A stretch of 64,000 nucleotides of DNA, taken from positions 124,001 to 188,000 of the forward strand of contig NZ_JAAUVN010000007.1 in assembly GCF_012030425.1 (NCBI RefSeq), given 5' to 3'. Under the pieces are notes generated by a model. That model had not been told where the DNA came from. It saw nothing but the letters and a program-made list of their open reading frames with translations, and did no database searches. Shown one piece after another: positions 19,149 to 27,943 of this stretch. Origin of the DNA: Sphingobacterium sp. B16(2022). Its GTDB lineage: Bacteria; Bacteroidota; Bacteroidia; Sphingobacteriales; Sphingobacteriaceae. The position numbers were made by a program, and so were the translations under genes. Numbering within the stretch: position 1 is the first letter of the stretch; every line of letters begins with the position of its first letter.

Positions 19149-20183
19149 ATGAAGAAGTTTCTATACATAGTGACCATCTTTTTTGCTGGACAAGTGGCCC
19201 TTGCTCAACAAAAATCTCAATTGAAAATATTTCAAATTAATATCTGGCAGGAAGGAACAATGGTTCCAGATGGCTTTCCAGCTATTGCAGATGAAATTAT
19301 TGCTAAGAAAGCAGACGTAGTGTTGTTTAGTGAGGTAAGGAATTACAATAACACAGATTTTGTACAACGAATCCTGGCAGAATTAAAAAATAAAGATGCC
19401 GTGTATTATGGTATATCCAGTGAACCATCTTTAGATGTTGCTTTCATTTCTAAATTCCCTATTAAGGATCAAAGACCCTTATATACTGAAGCCAATAAGG
19501 TGGGTAATGTGTTAAAAAGTAAAATTCAAGTAGCAGGTAGAAATTTTACATTTTATGCTGTTCATTTGGATTATACTAACTATGCCTGTTATCTGCCTAG
19601 AGGGTATGATGGTGTTACCTGGAAAAAGCTTGATCAGCCGATTGTAGATGTAGCAAGCATAATAGAAGCAAATAGAAAAGGAAAGCGGGACGAAGCGATA
19701 CGTGATATCATTCTAGATGCAGATAAAGAAAGTAATAGTGAGACGATTGTAGTTGCCGGTGACTTCAATGAACCGTCCCATTTAGATTGGACTAGTGAAA
19801 CAAAAGATTTGTTTGATCATAGAGGTGCTGTAGTTCCATGGGACTGTTCTGTATTATTAACCGAGGCTGGCTTTGTAGATAGTTTTAGAGAAAAATATCC
19901 CAACCCAGTTAGTCATCCCGGTTTTACTTATCCAGCCTATAACAAAGATATCGCTATTGATAAATTAGCTTGGGCGGCACAGGCAGATGACAGGGATCGT
20001 ATTGATTATGTTTATTATAGAACAAATAAGCCTTTAAAAGTTTCTGAAGTTAAAATTGTTGGCCCTTCTGGAACAGTAAAGTATGGTAAAAAACAAGATG
20101 AGGATAGTCAGGATGAATTTATGCTACCTGTAGGAGTATGGCCCACTGATCATAAAGCTTTATTTGTCGAGTTGGAGTTTTAA
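19149..20183 (+). CDS. Secreted endonuclease/exonuclease/phosphatase-fold hydrolase
   Basis: A 344-aa protein with signal peptide MKKFLYIVTIFFAGQVALAQ and one EEP domain. The motifs of the fold are present: Asn in IFQINIW, the metal-binding Glu in VLFSEVRN, HLDYTN, VVAGDFNEPSH, DRIDYVYYR and the terminal TDHKAL. EEP enzymes cleave phosphodiester or phosphomonoester bonds in nucleic acids, phosphoinositides or sphingomyelin; this exported form more likely works on an extracellular phosphorylated substrate. It sits between two convergent SusC/SusD pairs, so it may feed one of them. Its own 5' region is 180 nt after a terminator. Substrate unknown. Confidence 0.85.
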   Translation: MKKFLYIVTIFFAGQVALAQQKSQLKIFQINIWQEGTMVPDGFPAIADEIIAKKADVVLFSEVRNYNNTDFVQRILAELKNKDAVYYGISSEPSLDVAFISKFPIKDQRPLYTEANKVGNVLKSKIQVAGRNFTFYAVHLDYTNYACYLPRGYDGVTWKKLDQPIVDVASIIEANRKGKRDEAIRDIILDADKESNSETIVVAGDFNEPSHLDWTSETKDLFDHRGAVVPWDCSVLLTEAGFVDSFREKYPNPVSHPGFTYPAYNKDIAIDKLAWAAQADDRDRIDYVYYRTNKPLKVSEVKIVGPSGTVKYGKKQDEDSQDEFMLPVGVWPTDHKALFVELEF

Positions 20184-20402
20184 ACTTTTTGAAGCGTCTT
20201 ATTTTTAAGATAAATGCTTAATAAGTGTAATGACAAAAGGGCGACTAAAGGTGAGGTTGCCCTACTGTAATGTTTTTCTGAAAGTAAACTAGATTAACTT
20301 TAAAATGCAAAAATGATGTAAGTATAATTGTTTGTAGTATCAAAATTGTAAGTAAAGGTTGAGAATCTGATACCAAGAATTCTAAAGTAAGATTTTATAA
20401 AA

Positions 20403-20441
20403 AGAAGAGGAGTGAAAATTTGAAAATTTCACTCCTCTTTT
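20403..20441. terminator. Bidirectional terminator after SusD pair 2
   Basis: A long perfect stem (AGAGGAGTGAAAATT with AATTTCACTCCTCT) with A and T tracts at its edges lies between the EEP gene and the convergent SusD. Confidence 0.88.
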
Positions 20442-20457
20442 GATTATTTAATATTTA

Positions 20458-22155
20458 TTACTTTTTATCCCACCAAACTCGGCCTTGAATACTTGATGGA
20501 TCACCAAAATCTGGATCCTTTCGCATATCGTCAATAGCAGAGTTTCTATTATCAAAGTTTAAATCACCTTCCAACGCATAATTAATTACAAACCTTCTTG
20601 GAATTTCTAAAGTTTGACCTTCATTGATCCAATCTTCAAAAATAAGTTTTGTATTTTTATTAGGCATTCCTGTTCTTTTAACTAAAGCCCACGCCTCATT
20701 AAAATTTCTAAAGTAATTCAAATAAGCCTGCAGTATAATCTGTTCAAGACCTGTAGTAGATTTGAACACAATATCAGAACGTAATTTAAAGTTTGTAATT
20801 TCACTATCCGTTAATGGAACATAGTCATAAACTTGTGCAGTTTTTGCTAGATTATCATAAAATTTAAGTGAAGCATCCACTCCTTTATAATATAGCTCTT
20901 CTGCATTTTCATTAGACCAACCACGTTGAGCCAGTTCTGCTCGTGCAAAACAAAGTTCGGCATAAGTTAAGATCGGAATAATTCCCGTTCCCCTACCGGC
21001 ATTGTTCTCTGGTTGAAAAAGACGATCTTGAATTCTTGATACCGTATCTAAAGTAACCAAATTATCCCCATCTTTAATCTGGTATGGGTTTAAAAAACGA
21101 GTTTTGATAGGATTATTAGGTAATTCTGGATTAGAAAACTGACCGTAGTATCTTCTTGTATCAAATTTTGCAGTTTCATTAATTACACCTTGCTCTTTTG
21201 CTTTTTGGAAATTTTCTTCGCTCCACTGATTCGGACGGAAGAAGAATCGTAAACGAGGATCAGTGTTATTCCACATATAATTAACTACGCCATGCTCACC
21301 AACGAAAAGACGTCCGTTTCCTGTTATATTCCAATTACCTCCAGACGTAAATTCCGTACGAGCTGATAACATCCAACTGTCAGATGCATTTTCCATTAAA
21401 CCAGCAGGATGGCTCAGCACATCCCGAACGATAGTTTTCACACGCTCGGGGTCTCTTTTCGAAAGTCGAAGAGCAATTACTAAACGTAACGAATTGGCTG
21501 TCTTAGCCCATTTTTTTGCGTCACCACCAAAATAAAGATCAGCTGTACCGTAGTTAAATTGTTCCACAGCTTGAGTGGTATTTAAAATAGTTGCAGCCTC
21601 TTTTAATTCGGTTTCAAAGATTTTATAGAGTTCATCTTGTGTATTGTATTTCGGTTGCAGTGTACCTCCATATCGTGCCTGAAAGGCTTCATCATAAGGA
21701 ATACTGCCATTTACGTCTGTCACATACCAAGCTTGTTGTACTCGCAAGACCGTAGCGATAGTTCTTTTATAAAGATTTCTAGCACGTTCATCTTCAGGCA
21801 TTTTATCAATAGTTTGTTTTATATCCTCTAAAAGAGGACCTACATCTTGAAAAAAGCGTCCATAACGATTATTAGCATTTGCTGCATTATCTGTTACAGT
21901 AAACGTATTTCCAGTTCTTTGTAAGAAAACACGGGACCAACGACTTATATAACTATAGTTATCGTAATAAGCATCAAAATCATTATCATTAGTAGCGATA
22001 ATCGCTCTTGATAATAAGTAATCAACTGGTAATTTAGTAACGGCATCAGGATCGGTATTATATTCAGCAAACTTCTCCTTACTGCAGCCTACAAAATACA
22101 AGCTAAATAGTATTAAAGCATATTTATACAATGAGGTTTTCATATTTATAATCAT
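20458..22155 (-). CDS. SusD-like nutrient-binding lipoprotein (pair 2)
   Basis: A SusD-like_2 lipoprotein, 565 aa from the first ATG or 561 aa from the ATG at 22143. From the second start the lipobox is SLYFVGCSKE (Cys20), followed by YNTDPDAVTKLPVDYLLSRA. The first ATG overlaps the SusC stop as TAATG, which suggests translational coupling and makes both starts possible. The body is helical with a long C-terminal region (LNFDNRNSAID). It acts as the ligand-binding lid for the SusC encoded just upstream. Confidence 0.92.
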   Translation of the reverse strand: MIINMKTSLYKYALILFSLYFVGCSKEKFAEYNTDPDAVTKLPVDYLLSRAIIATNDNDFDAYYDNYSYISRWSRVFLQRTGNTFTVTDNAANANNRYGRFFQDVGPLLEDIKQTIDKMPEDERARNLYKRTIATVLRVQQAWYVTDVNGSIPYDEAFQARYGGTLQPKYNTQDELYKIFETELKEAATILNTTQAVEQFNYGTADLYFGGDAKKWAKTANSLRLVIALRLSKRDPERVKTIVRDVLSHPAGLMENASDSWMLSARTEFTSGGNWNITGNGRLFVGEHGVVNYMWNNTDPRLRFFFRPNQWSEENFQKAKEQGVINETAKFDTRRYYGQFSNPELPNNPIKTRFLNPYQIKDGDNLVTLDTVSRIQDRLFQPENNAGRGTGIIPILTYAELCFARAELAQRGWSNENAEELYYKGVDASLKFYDNLAKTAQVYDYVPLTDSEITNFKLRSDIVFKSTTGLEQIILQAYLNYFRNFNEAWALVKRTGMPNKNTKLIFEDWINEGQTLEIPRRFVINYALEGDLNFDNRNSAIDDMRKDPDFGDPSSIQGRVWWDKK

Positions 22156-25100
22156 TAGAAGTTTGTATTTATTGTGAAAGAAAAATTCCGGATCATTGGA
22201 GAGCCACCACCCAAGAATGCATTGATAGAGCCAGATGATCTATTATCCTCTGGATTGATATTATCTGGTAAAGTATTATACAGATAGCCTAAATTACGGG
22301 CAGTAAGAGTAAGTCTCAAATTATTCAATTTTAGACGTGAAGCAGTTTCAGTTGGTAAATCATAGCTGAATGATACGTCTCTTAAAATCAACCAAGATGA
22401 CTTAAATGTTGATAATTCACGAATTCCATTACCCCATCCGTAAGAATTGTTATAATAATTGACAGCACTGATCGGCAATCGCCATCCTTTGTCTACAGCC
22501 TCTTGATAAGACATCCCAGATAGATCATTACCATTGACAACAGTTCCTTGACGGAATACCGCATCAGGTATAATACCCCAAGCTTCATTACCATTAGCAT
22601 CTTTGTAGGCGACACTTCCAGCTTCTCCTTGTCTACCATAAAGTGAACTTGCAATCTGTCCAGTCTGCATTCCATAATTGTAAGTAGGAGAATAGACCAT
22701 ACCACCAAATTTTGCATCCAGCATAAAACTAAACGAGAAAGATTTGTAGTTAAATCTATTTAATAAACTTCCCATAAAGTCAGGCAGTGACGAACCTATT
22801 GTTACTTCTTTTTCTAAGCCCTGTGCGTAGTTTTGAGAACGCAAATAGTAACCAATATTTCCAGTCGTTGCCATAACTGGCTTTCCATTATTCACATGAT
22901 CAATGGGATTTCCTGCACCATCTCTTGCTTGAAAACGGGCGTGGCCATAACTGGCAACAAGTGTCCCATAATCACCACCGACTTTTGCTATAGAGCGGAT
23001 ACCATCATCTGCATCAAGTTCTTGAACCCCAGCGCCAAATGGAAGACTGATGATTTTATTGCGATCTCTAGAATAATTAAAATTTACATCCCAAGAAAAA
23101 TTTTGTGTTTTAACAGGAGTTCCGTAAAGCCGAGCTTCAATTCCTCTACTTCTAATATGTCCTCCATTCACCAAAGCTGCAGTGACGCCACTTTCTTGAG
23201 AAATTGGCACTGAAGTGATCTGATCGATCGTATTTTTAGTATAATACGTAAAATCAAAACCTAGTCTATTTTTCAACATTTTAAGTTCAGTTCCGATCTC
23301 ATAGGTATCACTACTCTCTGGTTTTAGATTCCGGTTTCCTAATGTTTTTGAGTCGAAACCATAATTCGGAATACCACCATAAGGAGTATTTGCAGTATAA
23401 TATCCTGTCATTGCTCTATAAGTGGACGTTCCTCTGCCGACTTTATTGTAGGACATTCTTAATTTAGCAAAGCTAAATATATTTTCAGGAAGTTTCAGCG
23501 CATCCGACAATACCCAAGACAAATCGGCCCCTGGATAAAAATAAGAAAAATTACCTGATCCATCGGGATATACTAGACTTGAATCCCAGTCATTCCGACC
23601 GTATAGGTTGAGCGTCAGCCAGTTTTTATATGTTACAGCTGTTTGGAAAAAACCTGATACAATACGGGATTGATTCGGTTTATCTTCATTCACAATAGCC
23701 GGAAGTTTAGAATTTGATAGGCGAAATACATCGGCGATAAGCATCCCATCAGTTCTTCCATACATACCATTGCGTAAGGAATGATTGACCTCTCCACCCG
23801 CTTGTAGTGTGAGTTCAAAATCTTCTGTTTTTTTTGTGAAATTTAAATTTGAGCGATACCGAGTCTGTAGAACCCGTGAACTCCTGTTATTATAAGAACC
23901 TCCGTTGAAACCTTCTTCCTGACCTCGATTTTTCATTTGACGGTTAGTACTAAAAAGATTCGCAGTGAAATTATTCTCCCACATCAACCAATCTGTAAAA
24001 TTAATACGAGCATTAAATGTTCCTCTAAAATTATCTTCGATTTGTTGTTGTTTTTGTTCATAAAGCGTAAATAATAGACTTGCTTTACCAGTAGGATCAT
24101 CTTGGGTGACACCTCCATTTATAGCATCTTTATAATTATCTTTCCAATAATTAAGGTCATAAGAACGTGGCATACCATATGATAAACCGTACATTACATT
24201 ATTGCCCATATTCCAACGTTCACCCCCATATTGTGGATTGAAACTTTGACTATTGACATAAGTAGCACCTGCATCGAGAATAATCGATTTACCCATACGA
24301 TGGGTAGCTCTTAAATTAAAATTATTTCTCGTGAGCTTGTTATTGGGCGCCACTCCTGTAGAATTGGTATTGGAATATGACATCCTGAACGTTGTTTGTT
24401 CATTTCCACCTTGAAGTGATAGGTTGGAATTATTGTATCTTCCTGTACGGAATAGATCTAATGGATTATTGTTCGTTTGAAAAGGAACGAGTCTTCCATC
24501 TACATCTTTTACCGTTCTACCATCAAATTTTGGACCGAAACTATAGCCATAATTTGTTGTTGGAATCTGTTCATAACCATCTGTTCCTGCTACATATACA
24601 GCATTTGGATTAGAGCCGGGACCATATTTATCTTGCATATCAGCAGTAGCATATGGTTTATCAAAGCCCTGCGTGTGTGTAAAGCCAATACCAAAACCTT
24701 TTTGTGAATATCCTTTTTTTGTTGTAATCAGAATAACCCCGCCGGCCGCACGGCTTCCGTACAATGCTGTTACAGAACCTCCATTTAGAACTGAAATTGT
24801 TGCTATATCGTCTGGACTGATATTCTTAAGAACATTCCCAAAATCCTGGTCTCCACCTCGATTAGGAAGTACAACTTCTTCATCCATAATAATTCCATCA
24901 ACAACAACCAATGGGGTATTGCCATATTGGTTTAATGATCCCGCTCCCCTGATCTGAAATCTAGGAGTAGACTGTGGTCCTCCTGTTCCGACATTGACTT
25001 GCAATCCTGGAACCATTCCTTGCAATGCAGCAATTGGATTTATTGCGTTTGTTCTACGGATTTCGTCACCACTAATTTGTGTCATGGCATAACCTAATTG

Positions 25101-25451
25101 TCGTTTCTCACGCGACTCGCCTAGACCTGTAACCACAACTTCATCTAAGGATGCAGCAGTTTCTTTTAAGCTCACGGTCAGACTCTTATTACTACTGATA
25201 GTAATTTCTTCACTTTGATATCCGATCATCGAAATACGAAGCTTATCTCCCTGATTAGCAGAGATGGAAAATGTTCCATCATGTGAAGTTTGTGCAGCCC
25301 GATTTGAGCCGATAACGGTAACTGTTACCCCCGCTATAGGTCCCTTTTCATTAGAAATTGTGCCCTTGATGGTTTGCTGGGCAAACAAGGAGGTTGCACT
25401 AAATAGCGTGCATAACGCAATTCCAGTGTTTTTTTTAAAAAATACATGCAT
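22155..25451 (-). CDS. SusC/RagA family TonB-linked outer membrane receptor (pair 2)
   Basis: A 1098-aa receptor with signal peptide (cleavage near LFAQQ), CarboxypepD_reg-like domain (about 27-105), TonB-box region LDEVVVTG, plug with VVVDGIIMDEEVV and LNGGSVTALYGSRAAGGVILITTKKG, and a barrel ending in TINTNF. Its N-terminus differs from the MKQTLLSF group, so it is an older or separately acquired paralogue. It has no STN domain. The leader carries a GTTA tetranucleotide repeat about 80-110 nt upstream of the ATG, which could affect expression. The SusD follows with an overlapping start. Confidence 0.95.
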   Translation of the reverse strand: MHVFFKKNTGIALCTLFSATSLFAQQTIKGTISNEKGPIAGVTVTVIGSNRAAQTSHDGTFSISANQGDKLRISMIGYQSEEITISSNKSLTVSLKETAASLDEVVVTGLGESREKRQLGYAMTQISGDEIRRTNAINPIAALQGMVPGLQVNVGTGGPQSTPRFQIRGAGSLNQYGNTPLVVVDGIIMDEEVVLPNRGGDQDFGNVLKNISPDDIATISVLNGGSVTALYGSRAAGGVILITTKKGYSQKGFGIGFTHTQGFDKPYATADMQDKYGPGSNPNAVYVAGTDGYEQIPTTNYGYSFGPKFDGRTVKDVDGRLVPFQTNNNPLDLFRTGRYNNSNLSLQGGNEQTTFRMSYSNTNSTGVAPNNKLTRNNFNLRATHRMGKSIILDAGATYVNSQSFNPQYGGERWNMGNNVMYGLSYGMPRSYDLNYWKDNYKDAINGGVTQDDPTGKASLLFTLYEQKQQQIEDNFRGTFNARINFTDWLMWENNFTANLFSTNRQMKNRGQEEGFNGGSYNNRSSRVLQTRYRSNLNFTKKTEDFELTLQAGGEVNHSLRNGMYGRTDGMLIADVFRLSNSKLPAIVNEDKPNQSRIVSGFFQTAVTYKNWLTLNLYGRNDWDSSLVYPDGSGNFSYFYPGADLSWVLSDALKLPENIFSFAKLRMSYNKVGRGTSTYRAMTGYYTANTPYGGIPNYGFDSKTLGNRNLKPESSDTYEIGTELKMLKNRLGFDFTYYTKNTIDQITSVPISQESGVTAALVNGGHIRSRGIEARLYGTPVKTQNFSWDVNFNYSRDRNKIISLPFGAGVQELDADDGIRSIAKVGGDYGTLVASYGHARFQARDGAGNPIDHVNNGKPVMATTGNIGYYLRSQNYAQGLEKEVTIGSSLPDFMGSLLNRFNYKSFSFSFMLDAKFGGMVYSPTYNYGMQTGQIASSLYGRQGEAGSVAYKDANGNEAWGIIPDAVFRQGTVVNGNDLSGMSYQEAVDKGWRLPISAVNYYNNSYGWGNGIRELSTFKSSWLILRDVSFSYDLPTETASRLKLNNLRLTLTARNLGYLYNTLPDNINPEDNRSSGSINAFLGGGSPMIRNFSFTINTNF

Positions 25452-26043
25452 AAAAAAATAGGTAAAATAAAATTGTTTAGTTAGTTGGCATTATTCTGGT
25501 AATTTTTTCTTTGGTTAGTTTATTGTTTTTATGTTAGTTAGTTAGTTAGTTAGTTAGTTTGAATTGTTAAATTATCGTTGACATAAATTAACAAGATTAT
25601 TAATTCTCAAATTAATAGAATTAAAATGCGTAATAATGTTTGATTAGTACTTAACAATAAGAAGAATATCCTAAAAGAGAATTATGACTAAAAAATAAAA
25701 TCTTTATGAAATTCTTTTCTATTGTTAAGAATAGGCTTTACAAATATAAAAAAAAACACAAAGATTGAAATACTTATTAAAAAAAAAATAAAAGTTTTTT
25801 ACCCCAATATTATACTTTTTTAGCCTGATTTTATTATTATCTGAAATATAAAAAGTATATCTTGACCGTTATAAATTTGAATAATACTATTTTAAAATTA
25901 TTGATATTCTGGTTAAAAAGATTTTTGATGATGAGATAAAAACTCAAAATTTAGATGTGTATTTTCTACTCTGTTGCTGTAATTATATATTCAAAATAAC
26001 TTGTTGATAGCGCTTTCATCTTACTTATTTGTATCTTTATATT
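25452..26043. other. Divergent intergenic region between SusC pair 2 and the NTase-HEPN gene
   Basis: A 592-nt AT-rich stretch. It holds the GTTA repeat, a minus-strand TATATTTG -7-like box (25741-25748) without a good -33 box at the usual distance, and long A runs. No small gene was recognised. Confidence 0.5.
25533..25559. repeat. GTTA tetranucleotide microsatellite (six units)
   Basis: Six exact GTTA units plus a partial seventh lie in the presumed leader of the minus-strand SusC, about 80 nt before its start codon. Two more GTTAGTT words occur nearby (about 25470 and 25514). Tetranucleotide repeats are prone to slipped-strand length change. Confidence 0.9.
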
Positions 26044-26913
26044 ATGAATAAATTATCCCATTTACCACAAAACAAGCAGGAACAATTAGCCGAAATTGTA
26101 GATATTATTTGCAATATTGCTGATCCAGCTATGGTTATTTTGTTTGGTAGCCATACTTCGGACAAGTGGGTTGAGGATGAATATGAGGAACGGGGAGCCA
26201 CCTATTCTTATATAAGTGATTATGATATCTTGGTTGTACTACCAGAAGGTGATAGAGAAAAGGAAAACGAAATCGCTAGTAAAATTGAGAATAAGACTTT
26301 AAAATATAAAAATGATGTGAGCCCTATAGTTCATAGTTTCAATTATGTAAATAAGGGACTCGAAATGGGACAGTACTTCTTTCGTGATATCATCAAGGAA
26401 GGGATTGTTTTGTTTGATACAGGGGAATTTACATTTGTAAAATGTAAGCCTTTAACTGCACAGCAGATTAAATCTCTTGCAATTCAATATTATGATAAAT
26501 GGGTTAAGAGTGGATCTAGGTTTTTAACGTTAACTAAAGTAATTAGTGAGGAGTTTCTAAGAAAGAAACTACCTTTGAACGAGTTAATTTTTAACTTAAA
26601 TCAGTCTGCGGAAAAATTTTACGGAGGAATTCTTTTAGTGTATACTGGGTATAAACCGAAGACTCACAGATTAAAAGCATATCGGAAATATGCTAAACAT
26701 ATATCAGAAGATTTAAATCATGTGTTTAAATATCCTTTGGAAGATGGGGAGGAAAATAGGCTGTTTGATATCTTAAATAAAGCCTACTTAGACGCGCGTT
26801 ATCAAGACGACTATTATATTTCTCCTGACGATTTCAAAAAATTGATTAACAAGGTTGAGCTATTAGAACGAGTTGTTATTAAACTTTGCGAATTGAGAAT
26901 TTCCAATCTCTAA
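26044..26913 (+). CDS. Fused nucleotidyltransferase (MNT-like) and HEPN-domain protein
   Basis: A 289-aa protein. Residues about 15-110 form a pol-beta-type nucleotidyltransferase with the GS motif (LFGSH, G35-S36) and D-x-D (SDYDILVV, Asp59/Asp61). Residues about 135-285 are an alpha-helical HEPN domain with an intact R-x4-H (RKYAKH, Arg214-His219), the RNase motif of the superfamily. In HEPN-MNT toxin-antitoxin pairs these are two proteins, with the NTase AMPylating the toxin; here they are fused, as is common in Bacteroidota. The frame opens at a TTG at 26029, but the ATG at 26044 is preferred. It is convergent with the XRE gene (12 nt apart). A defence or signalling role is inference. Confidence 0.85.
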   Translation: MNKLSHLPQNKQEQLAEIVDIICNIADPAMVILFGSHTSDKWVEDEYEERGATYSYISDYDILVVLPEGDREKENEIASKIENKTLKYKNDVSPIVHSFNYVNKGLEMGQYFFRDIIKEGIVLFDTGEFTFVKCKPLTAQQIKSLAIQYYDKWVKSGSRFLTLTKVISEEFLRKKLPLNELIFNLNQSAEKFYGGILLVYTGYKPKTHRLKAYRKYAKHISEDLNHVFKYPLEDGEENRLFDILNKAYLDARYQDDYYISPDDFKKLINKVELLERVVIKLCELRISNL

Positions 26914-26924
26914 TATGAATAAGA

Positions 26925-27197
26925 TTATTTGCGGTCTTTTCTTAGTGGCAAATGTTTTGGCATTTCTACGCTGAAGTTAAAAACATCTGAGGGTTGTACT
27001 TCTAAAGCCTTACATACTGCAATAAGGCCACTTATTGACATGTTATTTTCTCCTCTAACTATACGATAGACTTGACTGTAGCTGAATCCTGTTCTATCTT
27101 CAATATCCTCTAAAGTGATTCCTTTGTCTTTAGATATCGACCAGAGTCTATCTCTGACCAATTCTAGATTCTCTTTATCTATATATTGTTCGGCCAT
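26925..27197 (-). CDS. XRE-family HTH transcriptional regulator
   Basis: A 90-aa Cro/CI-type regulator from the ATG at 27197 (an upstream TTG at 27203 is in frame). The helix-turn-helix is at about residues 25-65 (ITLEDIEDRTGFSYSQVYRIVRGENNMSISGLIAVCKALEV), followed by a short basic tail. It is divergent from the structured transcript starting near 27277, and a perfect 22-bp palindrome overlapping that promoter lies 31 nt upstream of its start. Autoregulation and repression of the divergent unit is a natural inference. Confidence 0.88.
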   Translation of the reverse strand: MAEQYIDKENLELVRDRLWSISKDKGITLEDIEDRTGFSYSQVYRIVRGENNMSISGLIAVCKALEVQPSDVFNFSVEMPKHLPLRKDRK

Positions 27198-27227
27198 AGA
27201 CAAAGAGACATTTTAAAACATTTATTT

Positions 27228-27249
27228 ATTATTCCAAATTTGGAATAAT
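27228..27249. promoter_or_regulatory. Perfect 22-bp palindromic operator
   Basis: ATTATTCCAAA followed directly by its reverse complement TTTGGAATAAT. It lies between the XRE gene and the plus-strand promoter and covers the -33 TTTG box, a typical repressor position. Confidence 0.75.
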
Positions 27250-27270
27250 TAAAAGTACTTGCTATATTTG
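27239..27270 (+). promoter_or_regulatory. Sigma-AB type promoter for the structured leader
   Basis: TTTG at 27239-27242, 20 nt, TATATTTG at 27263-27270. The -7 box is a perfect match; the spacer is one longer than ideal. Transcription would begin near 27277 and run into the interleaved repeats at 27292. Confidence 0.65.
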
Positions 27271-27291
27271 GATATTCATTCGTTGGTAAAG

Positions 27292-27490
27292 GCGTGAGAA
27301 ACCAAAAACCATGCAGAATGAAACATATAAACTTAAATAAATTCATTACACATATAGAGAGGTCCTCCCTTAATTTAGGGTCGCGTAGTTTCTCACGCTC
27401 AACCATTGAGCAAGGGAGGTACCTTTTCTTATTTTTAGATCTTTCTAAGATTTTCAAATTAAAAAAACTTAGATCTATTGAACCACCTCC
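27292..27490 (+). ncRNA. Candidate structured leader RNA with interleaved stems
   Basis: Two perfect inverted repeats interleave: GCGTGAGAAAC (27292-27302) with GTTTCTCACGC (27388-27398), and CCTCCCTT (27364-27371) with AAGGGAGG (27412-27419). The second right arm can instead pair with ACCTCCC at 27484-27490. The T-rich stretch after 27420 resembles a terminator tail. This gives a pseudoknot or a switch between alternative hairpins. A 59-codon frame (27318-27497, starting MKHINLNKF and ending IEPPPV) crosses the same sequence; whether it is translated is unknown. I do not recognise an RNA family. Confidence 0.5.
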
Positions 27491-27497
27491 CGTATAG

Positions 27498-27943
27498 CTA
27501 TATTTTTTCTCTTTCAAACTGGAATTCTTTATTAAATTTTAGATAAGCAATCTAATCTACCTATTAAGTTGTGGAAAATTATTGTGATTTTCTGCTTCTT
27601 TGGTATTTACTTCTTTTTGAATTAATTAAAATATGGAGTTAATAAAACTATTTGGAGCAACCAAAAAAAATCCCCCTTAATCTTTATGCGGTTACAAGAC
27701 ATTATGATGTCTTCAAATCGATGAAAGCGTACCGTAGACCAGTATATTACCTTTATGATAACCATTTAACGCTTTTCGATTCCTGCAATTTATTAATATC
27801 CTGAGCACGAGCTTATGGACAGCTGATTAGTATCATTTGGAAGCTGTTCTGATTATCTATTGCACAAAGGAAAATGCCAAAATTATAAACCTTAAATACT
27901 TAGCGAAGCGATCTCTTTCGTGCCATTAAGTATGATTTAACTT
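27498..27943 (+). other. Non-coding stretch with strong hairpins
   Basis: No gene seen. It contains a 7-bp hairpin (AAGACAT 27696-27702 with ATGTCTT 27707-27713). A 13-bp stem with a 2-nt bulge follows (AATCGA and AAAGCGT at 27716-27730 with ACGCTTT and TCGATT at 27769-27781). A TACTTA/TAAGTA pair lies at 27897-27932. It continues the inverted-repeat-rich tract on either side. Confidence 0.6.

Noticed and set aside
20234..20268. Terminator of the EEP gene
   Set aside because: The stem GGGCGAC/GTTGCCC needs a G-T pair and lacks a proper T-run. The bidirectional hairpin at 20403 is stronger.
26044..27197. Classical two-gene type VII toxin-antitoxin system
   Set aside because: NTase and HEPN are one protein, and the gene next door is a convergent DNA-binding regulator rather than an antitoxin partner in an operon.
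27292..27490. CRISPR or attC-like array
   Set aside because: The repeated words are inverted pairs, not evenly spaced direct repeats, and there are no cas or integrase genes.
27179..27517. Minus-strand 112-codon open frame over the XRE gene start and leader
   Set aside because: It overlaps the XRE start, the palindrome and the promoter, and its peptide shows no protein-like pattern. It is better explained as the antisense of the structured leader.
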